Part shown: piece after piece, positions 34,250 through 43,566 of the stretch
Position numbering within the stretch: the stretch's first letter is position 1
Layout of the letters: each line of letters starts with the position of its first letter
NCBI GenBank assembly: GCA_015066785.1
Contig: SVNT01000002.1
Coordinates: 124,001 to 188,000, forward strand
Direction: 5' to 3'
Length of the DNA stretch: 64,000 nt
Source of the DNA: Ruminococcus sp.
Lineage (GTDB): Bacteria > Bacillota > Clostridia > Oscillospirales > Ruminococcaceae
Notes under the pieces: model-generated
What the model was told of the DNA's origin: nothing
Database searches by the model: none
Seen by the model: the letters and a program-made list of their open reading frames with translations, nothing else
Translations under genes and position numbers: made by a program

Positions 34250-34320
34250 AACTTGTATCGTCACCGAGCGAAAAACTCACTCTATTTGACTTGTACGATA
34301 CGCTTGCCAGCGGTGGCTCA
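34250..34320 (+). repeat. Outer repeat module, type B (R4 right side)
   Basis: CTTGTATCGTCACCGAGCG and the following bases up to TTGTACGATACGC form a variant of the outer module. GTATCGT and ACGATAC can pair. Its reverse complement forms the left side of R5 (about 47975-48040). It ends against the stop codon of the FtsA-like gene. Confidence 0.8.
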
Positions 34321-34325
34321 CCGCC

Positions 34326-36593
34326 TTAGCGCCGTTTTATCCACTTGATAGAACAATGGTCGCCGTCGTGGAGCTCGTCCATATAGCTGACAGCCTTTCC
34401 GTTGCGGAGCATCTCTATGTCGTCGCCCTGCGGATTTTCGGTGTCTATGTCGGCAAACGCCAGAAGCTCAAGGAAGATGTTGATGTTGCTGTCAACAGGC
34501 TTTCCGAGGGTGATAGGCTTTCCGTTGAGGGTAACGGTAATGCCCTTGTACTCATCGACGGGAGGCTCCTCCGCCTTTTCGGGAAGCACCTCGGCAGGCT
34601 TTTCCTCAGCGGCAGGCTTTTCTTCTTTTGCAGGCTCGGGAATGTACTCCTCATACTCTTCCTCGGGGAATTCCTCTGCGATAACCTCGGGGATTTCCTC
34701 GGGTTCTTCAACGGCAGGGGTGAGGATTTCGACTTCCTCAACGGTGTATTCGTCGCCGTTTTCGAGGATGTAATCGGGTGTCAGCTTGCGCTTGCCCTTG
34801 TAGAGAATGAGATTTCCGCCCGTTGCCTCCAGCTTTTCGAGGAGGTCTGCGAGGGTGACAATTCTCGTTGTCCTGATGTCGTCAAAGTTTGCTATGCGGT
34901 AGTCCTTTTCGGCAACCGTGCCGTTGACCGTCGCAAAAACTCCCGCACTGTAATCCATACCCGAGAGCTTTACGGTTATCGGGTTGTAGTCGCTTATGAT
35001 GTCCGAGAGGAGCATAGTGGCGTCTGTGCCGTTTTCTGCGGGAACGATGTTCACGCTGTCGCCCTTCTGTATCTCGGTGTTGATGTTTGCGGGAAGTCCG
35101 TTGACCGTAATGACAGCGGGTGTCGACGGTTCGCCCTTCCTGAATTTCTGCTCGCCGTCAAGCGTGAAGGAGAGGTTTCTTCCCGACCTTCCGATAAGGT
35201 TGACGGAGCGGTAGCCTGCCATCGAAAGCAGGTCGAGCATTGATATGCGGTTCTTGTTGAACACACGGATTTTCTTCCCGTTGAGGAGAATTGTCGAGAA
35301 GTCGTAGCCCTGCGACATTGTCGCCGTCACGCCGATACCTACGGGGGTGATGAATTCGGGGCCGTTTATCGAGTCGGGGTCGTCGGCAACAACACGGCGG
35401 AGTATCTTCGACGAGCCGACAGCAACTCTCTCGGCAGGAATACCGAGGCGCTTTGCGATGTTTTCGGGGAGGCCTTCGACAAGGCTTCCTCCGCCTATGA
35501 GGAATACCGCAGAGGGTGCCTCTCCCCCGTTGGCTTCAATTATGTTATCGGATATTGTAGAGGCAAGAAGGTCGACTGCGGGGAGAATTTTCTTGAAGAA
35601 ATCCGCCGACGAAACCTTATGCTCAATCCCGAGAATGTCGCTGTATGTGATGTCCTTTCCGCCTGCCTCGAATTTCATTCTTTCGGCAGTTTCGAAATCG
35701 ACAAGGTATGATTTGATTATTTCCTCGGAAATTTCGTCGCCTGCGGTTGTCGCCATTGCGTATGCGATGATACTTCCACCCTTTGCAACGGCAATATCCG
35801 ATGTTCCCGCGCCTATGTCGACAAGTGCGATGTTGATAAGACGCACTTCGGGAGGGATGAGAACATTCATAGCGGCAATAGGCTCAAGAGTAAGACTCTG
35901 AACCTCAAGTCCGAGCTTGTCCGTTACGGAATAGAGGCTTTCGACAACTATTGACGGCAGGAATGCCGCAAGCATATCAACGGTTGCGGTTTTTCCCTTA
36001 TGACCGACAAACGACTTTATCGGATAATCGTCGAGGTAGTAGTTTACCACGCTGTTTCCCACGCAGTAAAAGCTGATACGGTCGTCGTCATTTGCGGCGT
36101 CGAGCTGTGCCTGTGCCTGCTGGACAGCCTCAATCTCGAACGAGCGCACCATATCCTCGGTGATGGTATCTCTTCCGTCGATGTCGATGTCAACCCTTAC
36201 GTGCTGTGTGCGGAGGGCACGGCCTGCCGCCGCAATCGACACCTTGCTGAGTTTTACGCCGAGGTCTTTTTCGAGCTTTGCCTTTACCTTTGCGGCAATT
36301 CTCGCAACCTCGTCGATGTCCTCAATCTGACCGTCAATCATTGCACGGCGTGAGTGCGGAATGGATACGCATTCGAGAACACGGAAATCCTCCTCACGCT
36401 TTTCGCCGACAACGCCGACAACGGTGCGTGTTCCTATGTCAAGGGCGAAATAAAGCTCGCCCTGTCTGTCGAATTTCTTTACATATTTCGATTTTTCTGC
36501 ACCTGCGTCCTTTCTGGGACGCCCTCTTTTTTTAGGCGAGGTCTGTACAGCCTCTTCCCCTATGGGATTTTTTCTTGGTCTGCCTCTTGGCAT
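34326..36593 (-). CDS. FtsA-like actin-fold protein with AT-hook-like head and acidic/beta-grasp tail
   Basis: 755 residues, far longer than FtsA (about 420). The head has two GRPRK motifs (residues 4-8 and 24-28), like AT-hooks. The actin-fold body (about 47-420) shows the phosphate loops LDIGTRTVVGVVG and VDIGAGTSDIAVAKGG, and the adenosine motif FLIGGGSLVEGLPENIAKRLG. The region after about 430 has repeated short beta-rich units (ILLNGKKIRVFNKN; VTVNGL-like; VTLNGKPITLGKP). A Glu/Pro-rich linker (about 630-680) separates the last one. No membrane-targeting amphipathic helix is obvious at the C-terminus. It is similar to the second FtsA-like protein of clostridia, whose role is unclear. It is last in the fabD-aroE-aroK unit. 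Confidence 0.85.
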   Translation of the reverse strand: MPRGRPRKNPIGEEAVQTSPKKRGRPRKDAGAEKSKYVKKFDRQGELYFALDIGTRTVVGVVGEKREEDFRVLECVSIPHSRRAMIDGQIEDIDEVARIAAKVKAKLEKDLGVKLSKVSIAAAGRALRTQHVRVDIDIDGRDTITEDMVRSFEIEAVQQAQAQLDAANDDDRISFYCVGNSVVNYYLDDYPIKSFVGHKGKTATVDMLAAFLPSIVVESLYSVTDKLGLEVQSLTLEPIAAMNVLIPPEVRLINIALVDIGAGTSDIAVAKGGSIIAYAMATTAGDEISEEIIKSYLVDFETAERMKFEAGGKDITYSDILGIEHKVSSADFFKKILPAVDLLASTISDNIIEANGGEAPSAVFLIGGGSLVEGLPENIAKRLGIPAERVAVGSSKILRRVVADDPDSINGPEFITPVGIGVTATMSQGYDFSTILLNGKKIRVFNKNRISMLDLLSMAGYRSVNLIGRSGRNLSFTLDGEQKFRKGEPSTPAVITVNGLPANINTEIQKGDSVNIVPAENGTDATMLLSDIISDYNPITVKLSGMDYSAGVFATVNGTVAEKDYRIANFDDIRTTRIVTLADLLEKLEATGGNLILYKGKRKLTPDYILENGDEYTVEEVEILTPAVEEPEEIPEVIAEEFPEEEYEEYIPEPAKEEKPAAEEKPAEVLPEKAEEPPVDEYKGITVTLNGKPITLGKPVDSNINIFLELLAFADIDTENPQGDDIEMLRNGKAVSYMDELHDGDHCSIKWIKRR

Positions 36594-36595
36594 AG

Positions 36596-37141
36596 CTATC
36601 TCCTTTCGGGACGATTGTATCGTGTCACCTTTGTAACTATCGTGTTCACTATTGTGTCAATGTTATCGTCTCCGTTGATTACATAGTTGGCGTGTCTGGA
36701 GTATATCTCGTCACGCTCCGCATAAATCTGCTCAAGCTCGTTGTAGGAGTACTTCGAGAACAGCGGCCTTGACTCGCCCATATCCTCTGCCATTACCCTG
36801 TCGTAGCAGATGTGGAACGGCGTCTGCAGGTAGACTATCTTTCCGCAGAGCTTTGCAATTTTTGCATTTTCGGGGGTCAAAAGAGTTCCGCCACCGAGAG
36901 CCACAACTCCCCCCATATTAGAAATTTCAAGCATTGCCTTCTTTTCGAGGGTACGGAAATACCCCTCTCCGTCAATGGCGAAGATGTCCTTTATCGGACG
37001 TCTTTCCTTTGCGACGATGTATTCGTCAAGGTCGATGAAGGAAAAGCCCGTGCGCTGATTGAAGCCGAGTCTGTCGGCAAGCGCTTTTCCGACGGTGGAT
37101 TTTCCGCAGCCCATAAAGCCGCAGAGAAGGATGGTAACCAT
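36596..37141 (-). CDS. aroK: Shikimate kinase
   Basis: Phosphorylates shikimate at O3 with ATP in aromatic amino-acid synthesis. The Walker A is GFMGCGKST near the N-terminus, FIDLDEYI holds the substrate aspartate, the segment GEGYFRTLE has the binding arginine, and GGGTLL is the Walker B-like loop. I use the ATG at 37141 (MVTILLCG), preceded by GGAG with 8-base spacing; a GTG at 37150 overlaps that site. It follows aroE by 13 bases, and the ribosome site of the next gene lies within its 3' end. Confidence 0.95.
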   Translation of the reverse strand: MVTILLCGFMGCGKSTVGKALADRLGFNQRTGFSFIDLDEYIVAKERRPIKDIFAIDGEGYFRTLEKKAMLEISNMGGVVALGGGTLLTPENAKIAKLCGKIVYLQTPFHICYDRVMAEDMGESRPLFSKYSYNELEQIYAERDEIYSRHANYVINGDDNIDTIVNTIVTKVTRYNRPERR

Positions 37142-37154
37142 AATAATCACTCCG

Positions 37155-37973
37155 TTATTTTTTCATAAGGTCGTTCATTTCGTCTATGATTGATGATATT
37201 TCTTCGTTGGTATAATCGGCGTTGTCCCAGATTTTATGGGCAACGGCCGCCTGCCATACAAGCATTGCCATTCCGCCGACGGCTTTTTTTTCCGCAGAGG
37301 AAAACTGCCGCATCAGCATTGTTTCGGCAGGGTTGTATATTGCGTCGAACACCGCACCGCACTTGTCTGCGACAGCGTCGCTTATCGGTGAGGCGTCAAC
37401 ATCAGGGAACATTCCCACGGGGGTGGAGTTAAGACAAATATCAAACTCCCCCTCAATCTTGTCGAAAGTCGTGATGGTGATTTCGCCGCCTGCGGACTTT
37501 ATGATTTCGTCTGCCGCCGCTTTCCCCTTGTTTATATCACGTACAGCGATGGTGAGAGTGCCGCCGTGCAGGAGGGTTTCGGTCGCCATCATTCTTCCTG
37601 CGCCGCCGCAGCCGAGGAGGAGAACCTTTCCGCCGAGGGATAACCCCTCGCCCTCAAGCGAACGGAGAAAGCCCGTGCAGTCGGTGTTGTAGCCGACCGC
37701 CCCGTCGGGAGAATTCTTCACGCAGTTTACCGCCCCGTAACGCTTTGCGGAGTCGTCAAGCCTGTCGAGAAAGCCGATAATTTCCGTCTTGTAGGGAATA
37801 GTTACGTTATATCCGTCAAGACTTTCAAGGAGGGACCTGTTCCCGTCAAGTGCGGGAAGGTCGGTCACACCGTACTCTCCGCTTTTAGCGGAAAGCTCAA
37901 ACAGTCTTTTGTGTATCGGCGGTGACATCGTGTGCCCCAGAGGGTGTCCTATAAGTGTGAATTTTCTGCCCAT
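37155..37973 (-). CDS. aroE: Shikimate dehydrogenase
   Basis: 272 residues. NADP-dependent reduction of 3-dehydroshikimate. The substrate domain contains GHPLGHTMSPPIHK, the catalytic lysine in NVTIPYKTE and the aspartate in NTDCTGF. The cofactor loop is GCGGAGRM, and GGMAMLVWQA closes the C-terminus. It is 7 bases after fabD and just before aroK, so the shikimate steps are encoded side by side. Confidence 0.97.
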   Translation of the reverse strand: MGRKFTLIGHPLGHTMSPPIHKRLFELSAKSGEYGVTDLPALDGNRSLLESLDGYNVTIPYKTEIIGFLDRLDDSAKRYGAVNCVKNSPDGAVGYNTDCTGFLRSLEGEGLSLGGKVLLLGCGGAGRMMATETLLHGGTLTIAVRDINKGKAAADEIIKSAGGEITITTFDKIEGEFDICLNSTPVGMFPDVDASPISDAVADKCGAVFDAIYNPAETMLMRQFSSAEKKAVGGMAMLVWQAAVAHKIWDNADYTNEEISSIIDEMNDLMKK

Positions 37974-37980
37974 ATTTCAA

Positions 37981-38910
37981 TTAGTCGGGAAGTCCGAATT
38001 TTTCGAGAGCCTTTCTGAGAGTGCCCATATTTTCGATATTTACTGCGGTAGCCTCGGGGAGAGTCTTCTTTACAAACGATGTGAGAGTCTTTCCCGGGCC
38101 ACATTCAACGAACGAGTCGTAGCCCTGCTCAGCCATAACCTCAAGCTCTGTCGTGAACCTTACGGGAGATACCATGTGCTGTGCAAGATATTCGGGCATA
38201 TTGTCGAAGTCTGTAAGCTCGCCGCCGTAGAGGTTCGAGAAGAACTGGCAGTTCGGCGGGTTGAACTTCACGTGGCGGATGGATTCGAGGAAACGCTCCG
38301 CTCCTGTCTGCATGAGCTTTGTGTGGAATGCGCCCGCAACATTAAGGCGGACAATCTTTATTCCCGCCTCGGAGAACTTCTGCATTGCCTTGTCGATAGC
38401 GGTGTCTGTTCCTGCGATGACTGTCTGTGTGGGGCAGTTGTAGTTTACGGGAATGACGAACTCGTCAATTTCTGCGCAGAGCTTTTCTACTTCCTCGGGA
38501 GTTTTTCCGATAACGGCAGCCATAGAGCCGGGCTTTATGCGTGTGCAGTATTCCATAGCCTCTGCCCTTGCCTTGATTACCTTGAAGCCGTCCTCAAACG
38601 AGAGCATTCCCGAGCAGACCATAGCCGCATATTCACCGAGAGAATGTCCCGCAACGGCTGTACCTGCTATTCCCCTTGACTTTGCAACCTCGTATGCGAT
38701 AATCGAGGTCATGAGGATTGCGGGCTGTGATACGGAGGTCTTTGCAAGCTCAACCTCGTCGCCACAGTAGCATGCAAGGCGGAGGTCAAAGCCTAAAATC
38801 TGACTTGCACGGTAAAAATAGTCGAGGTACTTGGGGTAGGTTTCGGTAAGCTCTCTCGCCATACCGATGTAGTGGGAACCCTGTCCCGAGAAAAGAAATG
38901 CGGTTTTCAT
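37981..38910 (-). CDS. fabD: Malonyl-CoA:ACP transacylase
   Basis: 309 residues. Transfers malonyl from CoA to ACP. The oxyanion segment FSGQGSHYIGM is at the N-terminus, the nucleophile serine is in GHSLGEYAA (Ser90), and the catalytic histidine lies in GAFHTKLM (about residue 196). It is divergent from the fab/acc cluster and heads the aroE-aroK-ftsA-like unit. The spacing to fabH is about 216 bases, so a shared control region is possible. Confidence 0.97.
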   Translation of the reverse strand: MKTAFLFSGQGSHYIGMARELTETYPKYLDYFYRASQILGFDLRLACYCGDEVELAKTSVSQPAILMTSIIAYEVAKSRGIAGTAVAGHSLGEYAAMVCSGMLSFEDGFKVIKARAEAMEYCTRIKPGSMAAVIGKTPEEVEKLCAEIDEFVIPVNYNCPTQTVIAGTDTAIDKAMQKFSEAGIKIVRLNVAGAFHTKLMQTGAERFLESIRHVKFNPPNCQFFSNLYGGELTDFDNMPEYLAQHMVSPVRFTTELEVMAEQGYDSFVECGPGKTLTSFVKKTLPEATAVNIENMGTLRKALEKFGLPD

Positions 38911-38974
38911 AGTTCATTTACACTCCAGACTGATAAAATTTTGTATGCCATTGATGATAAATTGGTGAAAAACA

Positions 38975-39004
38975 TTGACATAAAGAGCTATTTTAGTGTA
39001 TCAT
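38975..39004 (+). promoter_or_regulatory. Probable promoter of the fabH-acpP cluster
   Basis: TTGACA at 38975-38980, an 18-base spacer and TATCAT at 38999-39004. The leader to the fabH start is about 115 bases and AT-rich. I see no convincing FapR or FabT box, and neither regulator is encoded in the window. Confidence 0.75.
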
Positions 39005-39126
39005 ATTAAGTGTGTGAATATCTTTTCGTATCAAAAAATGGAAAAACAGGAAAGAATAAACAAAACACTATATTAATTATAACATATATAAGCAAAAAAT
39101 TCAATGCTTTTTGGGAGGAAAATATC

Positions 39127-40122
39127 TTGAACGGTGTCAGAATAGTCGGAACAGGCTCATACAAGCCGAAGAATGTTGTTAAAAATGACGATTTCAAAAA
39201 GATAATAGAAACATCTGATGAATGGATAAGGACAAGAACGGGAATAACCGAGCGTCATATGTCATCGGGTGAGGCGACATTCTTCATGGGGGCTGAGGCT
39301 GCAAAGGACGCAATCGCCGAGGCAGGAATAGCTCCTTCCGAAATCGGACTGATTATCTTTTCAACGGTTACCCCCGATTACCTCACTCCGTCAATGGCGT
39401 GTATGGTACAGCGTGAAATCGGCGCAGACGGCGCTATGGCACTCGATGTAAACTGCGGATGCACAGGCTTTGCATACAGCTTTGACATGGCAAGAAGATA
39501 CCTCGCAACAGACGACGATATAAAATACGCACTCATCATCGGTGCGGAAAACCTTTCGAAGATACTCGACTTCGAGGACAGAGCGACCTGCATCCTCTTC
39601 GGTGACGGAGCGGGGGCGGCAATCGTCAGCAGGGCGGACACAATGTACGCAGGCTTCTACGGCGCTGACGGAAAGGGCGGCTCGGTACTCTGCGCAGAGA
39701 ACTTCAGGCCGAACAATCCCTTCATGGACAAGGACGCAGTATTCGACTACGGAATACACGGCGGAAGAAAAGAAGGACTTCTCTATCAGGACGGCAAGGA
39801 AGTATACAAGTTCGCCGTGAAGATAATGCCTTTCGTTATAGAAAAGGCGTGCGCAAAGGCGGGAATTGCACCGACAGACCTCGACCTTATAATACCTCAC
39901 CAGGCAAACACGAGAATTATTCAGACAGCAGCAGAAACACTCGGTCTGCCGATGGAGAAATTCCACATAGTACTCGACAGATTCGGAAACACATCAAGCG
40001 CAAGTATCCCTCTTGCATTTGACGACGCCGTAAAGTGCGGCAGAGTAAAGAGGGGCGACAAGGTCTGCTTTGCGGGATTCGGCGCAGGGCTTACCTACGG
40101 CGCAAGCGTATTTGAATATTAA
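39127..40122 (+). CDS. fabH: 3-oxoacyl-ACP synthase III (FabH)
   Basis: 331 residues from the TTG at 39127 (MNGVRIVGTGSYKP), which has GGAGG 8 bases upstream. A longer frame without a site extends to 39010. It condenses acetyl-CoA (or branched primers) with malonyl-ACP to start elongation. The triad is visible: Cys112 in NCGCTGF, His in IPHQANTRI, Asn in RFGNTSSAS. First gene of the fatty-acid cluster. Confidence 0.97.
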   Translation: MNGVRIVGTGSYKPKNVVKNDDFKKIIETSDEWIRTRTGITERHMSSGEATFFMGAEAAKDAIAEAGIAPSEIGLIIFSTVTPDYLTPSMACMVQREIGADGAMALDVNCGCTGFAYSFDMARRYLATDDDIKYALIIGAENLSKILDFEDRATCILFGDGAGAAIVSRADTMYAGFYGADGKGGSVLCAENFRPNNPFMDKDAVFDYGIHGGRKEGLLYQDGKEVYKFAVKIMPFVIEKACAKAGIAPTDLDLIIPHQANTRIIQTAAETLGLPMEKFHIVLDRFGNTSSASIPLAFDDAVKCGRVKRGDKVCFAGFGAGLTYGASVFEY

Positions 40123-40136
40123 CGGAGGACAGAAAA

Positions 40137-41060
40137 ATGAAAACAAAAATCACAGAACTTCTCGGAATTGAATACCCCATACTCCAGGGCGGTATGGCGT
40201 GGGTTGCGGAAAGCACTCTCGCAGCGGCTGTATCAAACGCAGGCGGCGCAGGAATTATCGCAGGCGGTGCCGCACCGATTGACTACCTCCGTGACCAGAT
40301 AAGAAGAGCGAAATCCCTCACAGACAAGCCCTTCGGCGTGAATGTAATGCTCCTCAGCCCCAACGCAGAGGAACTCGCACAGCTCGTAATCGACGAAAAG
40401 GTTGCATTCGTCACAACAGGCGCAGGCAACCCCGGAAAATACATCGAGGCGTGGAAGAACGCAGGCGTAAAGGTAATCCCCGTTGTGCCTTCCGTTGCCC
40501 TTGCAAAGAGAATGGAAAGAGCAGGCGCAGACGCTGTCATCGCCGAAGGAACGGAAAGTGGCGGACACATCGGCGAAAACACAACAATGTGCCTTGTACC
40601 GCAGGTTGTTGACGCAGTTGAAATCCCCGTGCTTGCGGCAGGCGGTATCGCTGACGGCAGAGGAATTGCGGCGGCATTCATGCTCGGTGCAGAGGGTGTT
40701 CAGGTCGGAACACGCTTCCTTGCGGCAGAGGAATGCCAGATTCACGAAAATTACAAGAACCTCGTTGTCGGCGCAAAGGACACAGACAGCATCGTAACGG
40801 GAAGATTTACAGGTCACCCCTGCAGAAGTGTAAAGACAAAGTTCGCAAAGAAGCTCGTAGGCTTCGACAAGGGCGACGGAACAATAGAGGAGTTTGAGCA
40901 GATTTCATCAGGCTCACTCCGCAAGGCCGTAGTTGACGGTAACCTCGACGAAGGTTCGTTCATGTGCGGCGCTATCGCAGGTATGATAAACGACATCAGG
41001 CCCTGCAAGGACATCGTTTCTGAAATGTTTTCACAGGCTGAAAAGCTGCTCGGAAGATAA
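40137..41060 (+). CDS. fabK: Enoyl-ACP reductase II (FabK), FMN-dependent
   Basis: 307 residues of the nitronate monooxygenase/FabK TIM-barrel family. The N-terminal ILQGGMAWVAESTLAAAVSNAGGAGI and the phosphate-binding LAAGGIADGRGIAAAFMLGAEGVQVGTRF (both shown in part) match FabK. It reduces the enoyl-ACP double bond with NADH/FMN. It lies between fabH and fabG, as in streptococci and clostridia. No FabI is present, so it is presumably the enoyl reductase for this pathway. Confidence 0.95.
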   Translation: MKTKITELLGIEYPILQGGMAWVAESTLAAAVSNAGGAGIIAGGAAPIDYLRDQIRRAKSLTDKPFGVNVMLLSPNAEELAQLVIDEKVAFVTTGAGNPGKYIEAWKNAGVKVIPVVPSVALAKRMERAGADAVIAEGTESGGHIGENTTMCLVPQVVDAVEIPVLAAGGIADGRGIAAAFMLGAEGVQVGTRFLAAEECQIHENYKNLVVGAKDTDSIVTGRFTGHPCRSVKTKFAKKLVGFDKGDGTIEEFEQISSGSLRKAVVDGNLDEGSFMCGAIAGMINDIRPCKDIVSEMFSQAEKLLGR

Positions 41061-41084
41061 ATTTTACTTTAGGAGGAACGGAAA

Positions 41085-41828
41085 ATGGCAAAATCGGTAA
41101 TCGTCACAGGGGCGTCACAGGGTATAGGCGCTTGTATCGCAAAGAAACTTGCAGAGGACGGCTATAATGTTGCAGTCAACTGCTATCCTTCGGAAAATGA
41201 CAGGGCAAACGCAGAAAAGGTAGCAGAGGAATGTCGTGCTTTCGGCGTTGAGGCTGAAGTATTCGAGGCTGACGTATCAAAATACGACCAGTGCGAGAAT
41301 ATGGTAAAGGCAGTGAAGGAAAAATTCGGCACAATCGACGCACTCGTGAACAACGCAGGCATTACAAAGGACGGACTTCTCGCAAGAATGTCGGAAGAAC
41401 AGTACGATACTGTAATTGCCGTTAACCAGAAATCCGTGTTCAATATGACAAAGCACGTATGCGCAGTAATGATGAAGCAGAAGTATGGCGCTATCGTTAA
41501 TATGGCGTCTGTTGCGGGACTTTACGGCAACCCAGGACAGATGAACTACTCCGCATCAAAGGCGGCAATTATCGGAATGACAATGACAGCCGCAAAGGAA
41601 TACGGCTCAAGAAATATCCGTGTGAACGCTGTTGCACCCGGACTTATAAAGACTCCGATGACAGATGTTCTCACAGACGAACAGAAGAACAAGATTTTCG
41701 GACAGATTGCACTCAAGAGATTCGGCGAGGTATCCGAAATCGCATCGACGGTTTCATTCCTTCTCTCTGACGGTGCGGCATACATCACAGGACAGACAAT
41801 TGAAATCTCAGGCGGACTTTCGATGTAA
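41085..41828 (+). CDS. fabG: 3-oxoacyl-ACP reductase
   Basis: 247-residue short-chain dehydrogenase. Cofactor loop TGASQGIG (about 8-15), NNAGIT, catalytic Ser in MASVAGL, Tyr and Lys in YSASK, and the C-terminal ITGQTIEISGG. It reduces beta-ketoacyl-ACP with NADPH. 24 bases after fabK with a clear AGGAGG site. Confidence 0.98.
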   Translation: MAKSVIVTGASQGIGACIAKKLAEDGYNVAVNCYPSENDRANAEKVAEECRAFGVEAEVFEADVSKYDQCENMVKAVKEKFGTIDALVNNAGITKDGLLARMSEEQYDTVIAVNQKSVFNMTKHVCAVMMKQKYGAIVNMASVAGLYGNPGQMNYSASKAAIIGMTMTAAKEYGSRNIRVNAVAPGLIKTPMTDVLTDEQKNKIFGQIALKRFGEVSEIASTVSFLLSDGAAYITGQTIEISGGLSM

Positions 41829-41859
41829 CGCCACAAAATAAAAATATAAGGAGTATCAG

Positions 41860-43101
41860 ATGAAAAGAAGAGTAGTAGTCACAGGAATAGGCACAGTAAA
41901 CCCTCTCGGTCACAACGCAGAGGAATTCTGGAACAACCTCGTTGCAAACAAGGTAGGACTTTCTTTCGTTGACCAGTTCGACACAACGGATTTTGATGTA
42001 AAGATTGTCGGCGCAGTCAAGGACTTCGACCCGACAAAGTACATAGACAAAAAAGACGCAAAGAGAATGGAAAGATTCACGCAGTTCTCGGTGTATTCGG
42101 CACTTGACGCACTCAACGACTGCGGTTCCGACCTCAAGGATCTCGACCCCTACCGTGTGGGAGTAATCCTCGGCGTAGGTATCGGCGGCCTCGAAGAATC
42201 ACAGACCGAAATCACAAAGTTCAACGAAAAGGGTCCCGACCGTATATCAGTATTCTACATCCCGACAATGATTGCGAATATGGCTGCGGGTATGGTATCC
42301 ATCAAGACAGGATTCAAGGGCGATAACTTCGTTACCGTGACTGCCTGCTCATCATCGACACACGCTGTCGGAGAGGCATTCAGAAAGGTAAGGGACGGCT
42401 ATCTCGACGCCTGCGTTGCGGGTGGTGCGGAAAGCTGTATCACAAAGTTCGCACTCGGCGGCTTCAATGTAATGAAGGCTCTTTCGAGAGCTACCGAAAT
42501 AGAAAACGCATCAACTCCCTTCGACCTCAACAGACAGGGCTTTGTCCTCGGTGAAGGCGGCGGCGTGCTTATCCTCGAAGAGCTTGAACACGCAAAGGCA
42601 AGAGGTGCAAAAATCTACGCAGAGGTTGTCGGCTACGGCGCAACAGGCGACGCATACCACATGACAGCACCCTCGGCTGACGGAGAGGCTGACGCAAGAT
42701 GTATCCGCAACGCTATGGAAGACGGCGGAGTGAAGCCCGAAGAAATCACATACATCAACGCACACGGAACATCAACTCACCTCAACGACGCAGGCGAAAC
42801 AAAGGCTATCAAGCTCGCTCTCGGAGAGGAACAGGCGAAGAAGGTATACATCAACTCGACAAAGTCAATGACAGGACACCTTCTCGGAGGTACGGGCGCT
42901 ATGGAGGCTATTGTTCTTGCGCTCACACTCAAGAACGACCTTGTACACAGAACTATGGGCTACAAGACTCCCGACCCTGAATGCGACCTCAACTACTGCA
43001 CGGAAAAGAACGTCGAGGCACCGATGATTGCAGGTATTTCAAACAACCTCGGTTTCGGCGGACACAATGCGGCAATCTGTATGAAGAAATATGTTGACTA
43101 A
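41860..43101 (+). CDS. fabF: 3-oxoacyl-ACP synthase II
   Basis: 413 residues. Elongating ketosynthase that condenses acyl-ACP with malonyl-ACP. The active cysteine is Cys163 in VTACSSSTHAV; the two histidines are in NAHGTSTHLND and MTGHLLGGTG; the tail NNLGFGGHNA is typical. It is between fabG and accB with AAGGAG upstream. Confidence 0.98.
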   Translation: MKRRVVVTGIGTVNPLGHNAEEFWNNLVANKVGLSFVDQFDTTDFDVKIVGAVKDFDPTKYIDKKDAKRMERFTQFSVYSALDALNDCGSDLKDLDPYRVGVILGVGIGGLEESQTEITKFNEKGPDRISVFYIPTMIANMAAGMVSIKTGFKGDNFVTVTACSSSTHAVGEAFRKVRDGYLDACVAGGAESCITKFALGGFNVMKALSRATEIENASTPFDLNRQGFVLGEGGGVLILEELEHAKARGAKIYAEVVGYGATGDAYHMTAPSADGEADARCIRNAMEDGGVKPEEITYINAHGTSTHLNDAGETKAIKLALGEEQAKKVYINSTKSMTGHLLGGTGAMEAIVLALTLKNDLVHRTMGYKTPDPECDLNYCTEKNVEAPMIAGISNNLGFGGHNAAICMKKYVD

Positions 43102-43112
43102 AGGAGAAAACG

Positions 43113-43556
43113 ATGGCTAAGATTGAAAACACATTCGAGTGCATTGACGCACTTATGGATAAAATGACCGAAAAGGGTTTTGACGAGCTTGAATATTCCT
43201 GCGAGGATTTCGAGATAAAGCTCGTCAAGAACAGACCTGCGGCAGTATCGGTTGCGGCACCCGCAGCAGCGGTAGCGACAGCACCGACAGCAGCTCCCGC
43301 AGCGGCAGCAGTCACAAAGCCCGGAAACATCGTGAAGTCACCCATCGTGGGAACTTTCTATGCGGCACCCGCACCCGACAAGGCTCCCTTTGTCACAGTA
43401 GGCAAGCAGGTTAAAAAGGGCGATGTTATTATGATTATCGAGTCAATGAAGCTCATGAACGAGGTTCAGAGCGAATTTGACGGCACAGTTGAAGAAATCA
43501 TGGTCGCAAACGGCGAGGCTGTTGAATTCGACCAGCCGATAATGAGAATTGTATAG
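43113..43556 (+). CDS. accB: Biotin carboxyl carrier protein of acetyl-CoA carboxylase
   Basis: 147 residues. An N-terminal helical part, an Ala/Pro-rich linker (about 42-70) and a C-terminal biotinyl domain with the modified lysine in ESMKLMNE (Lys113). The common EAMKM motif is changed to ESMKL, which still fits biotinylation. It carries the carboxyl group between AccC and AccDA. Confidence 0.97.
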   Translation: MAKIENTFECIDALMDKMTEKGFDELEYSCEDFEIKLVKNRPAAVSVAAPAAAVATAPTAAPAAAAVTKPGNIVKSPIVGTFYAAPAPDKAPFVTVGKQVKKGDVIMIIESMKLMNEVQSEFDGTVEEIMVANGEAVEFDQPIMRIV

Positions 43557-43566
43557 GAGAAAAACT

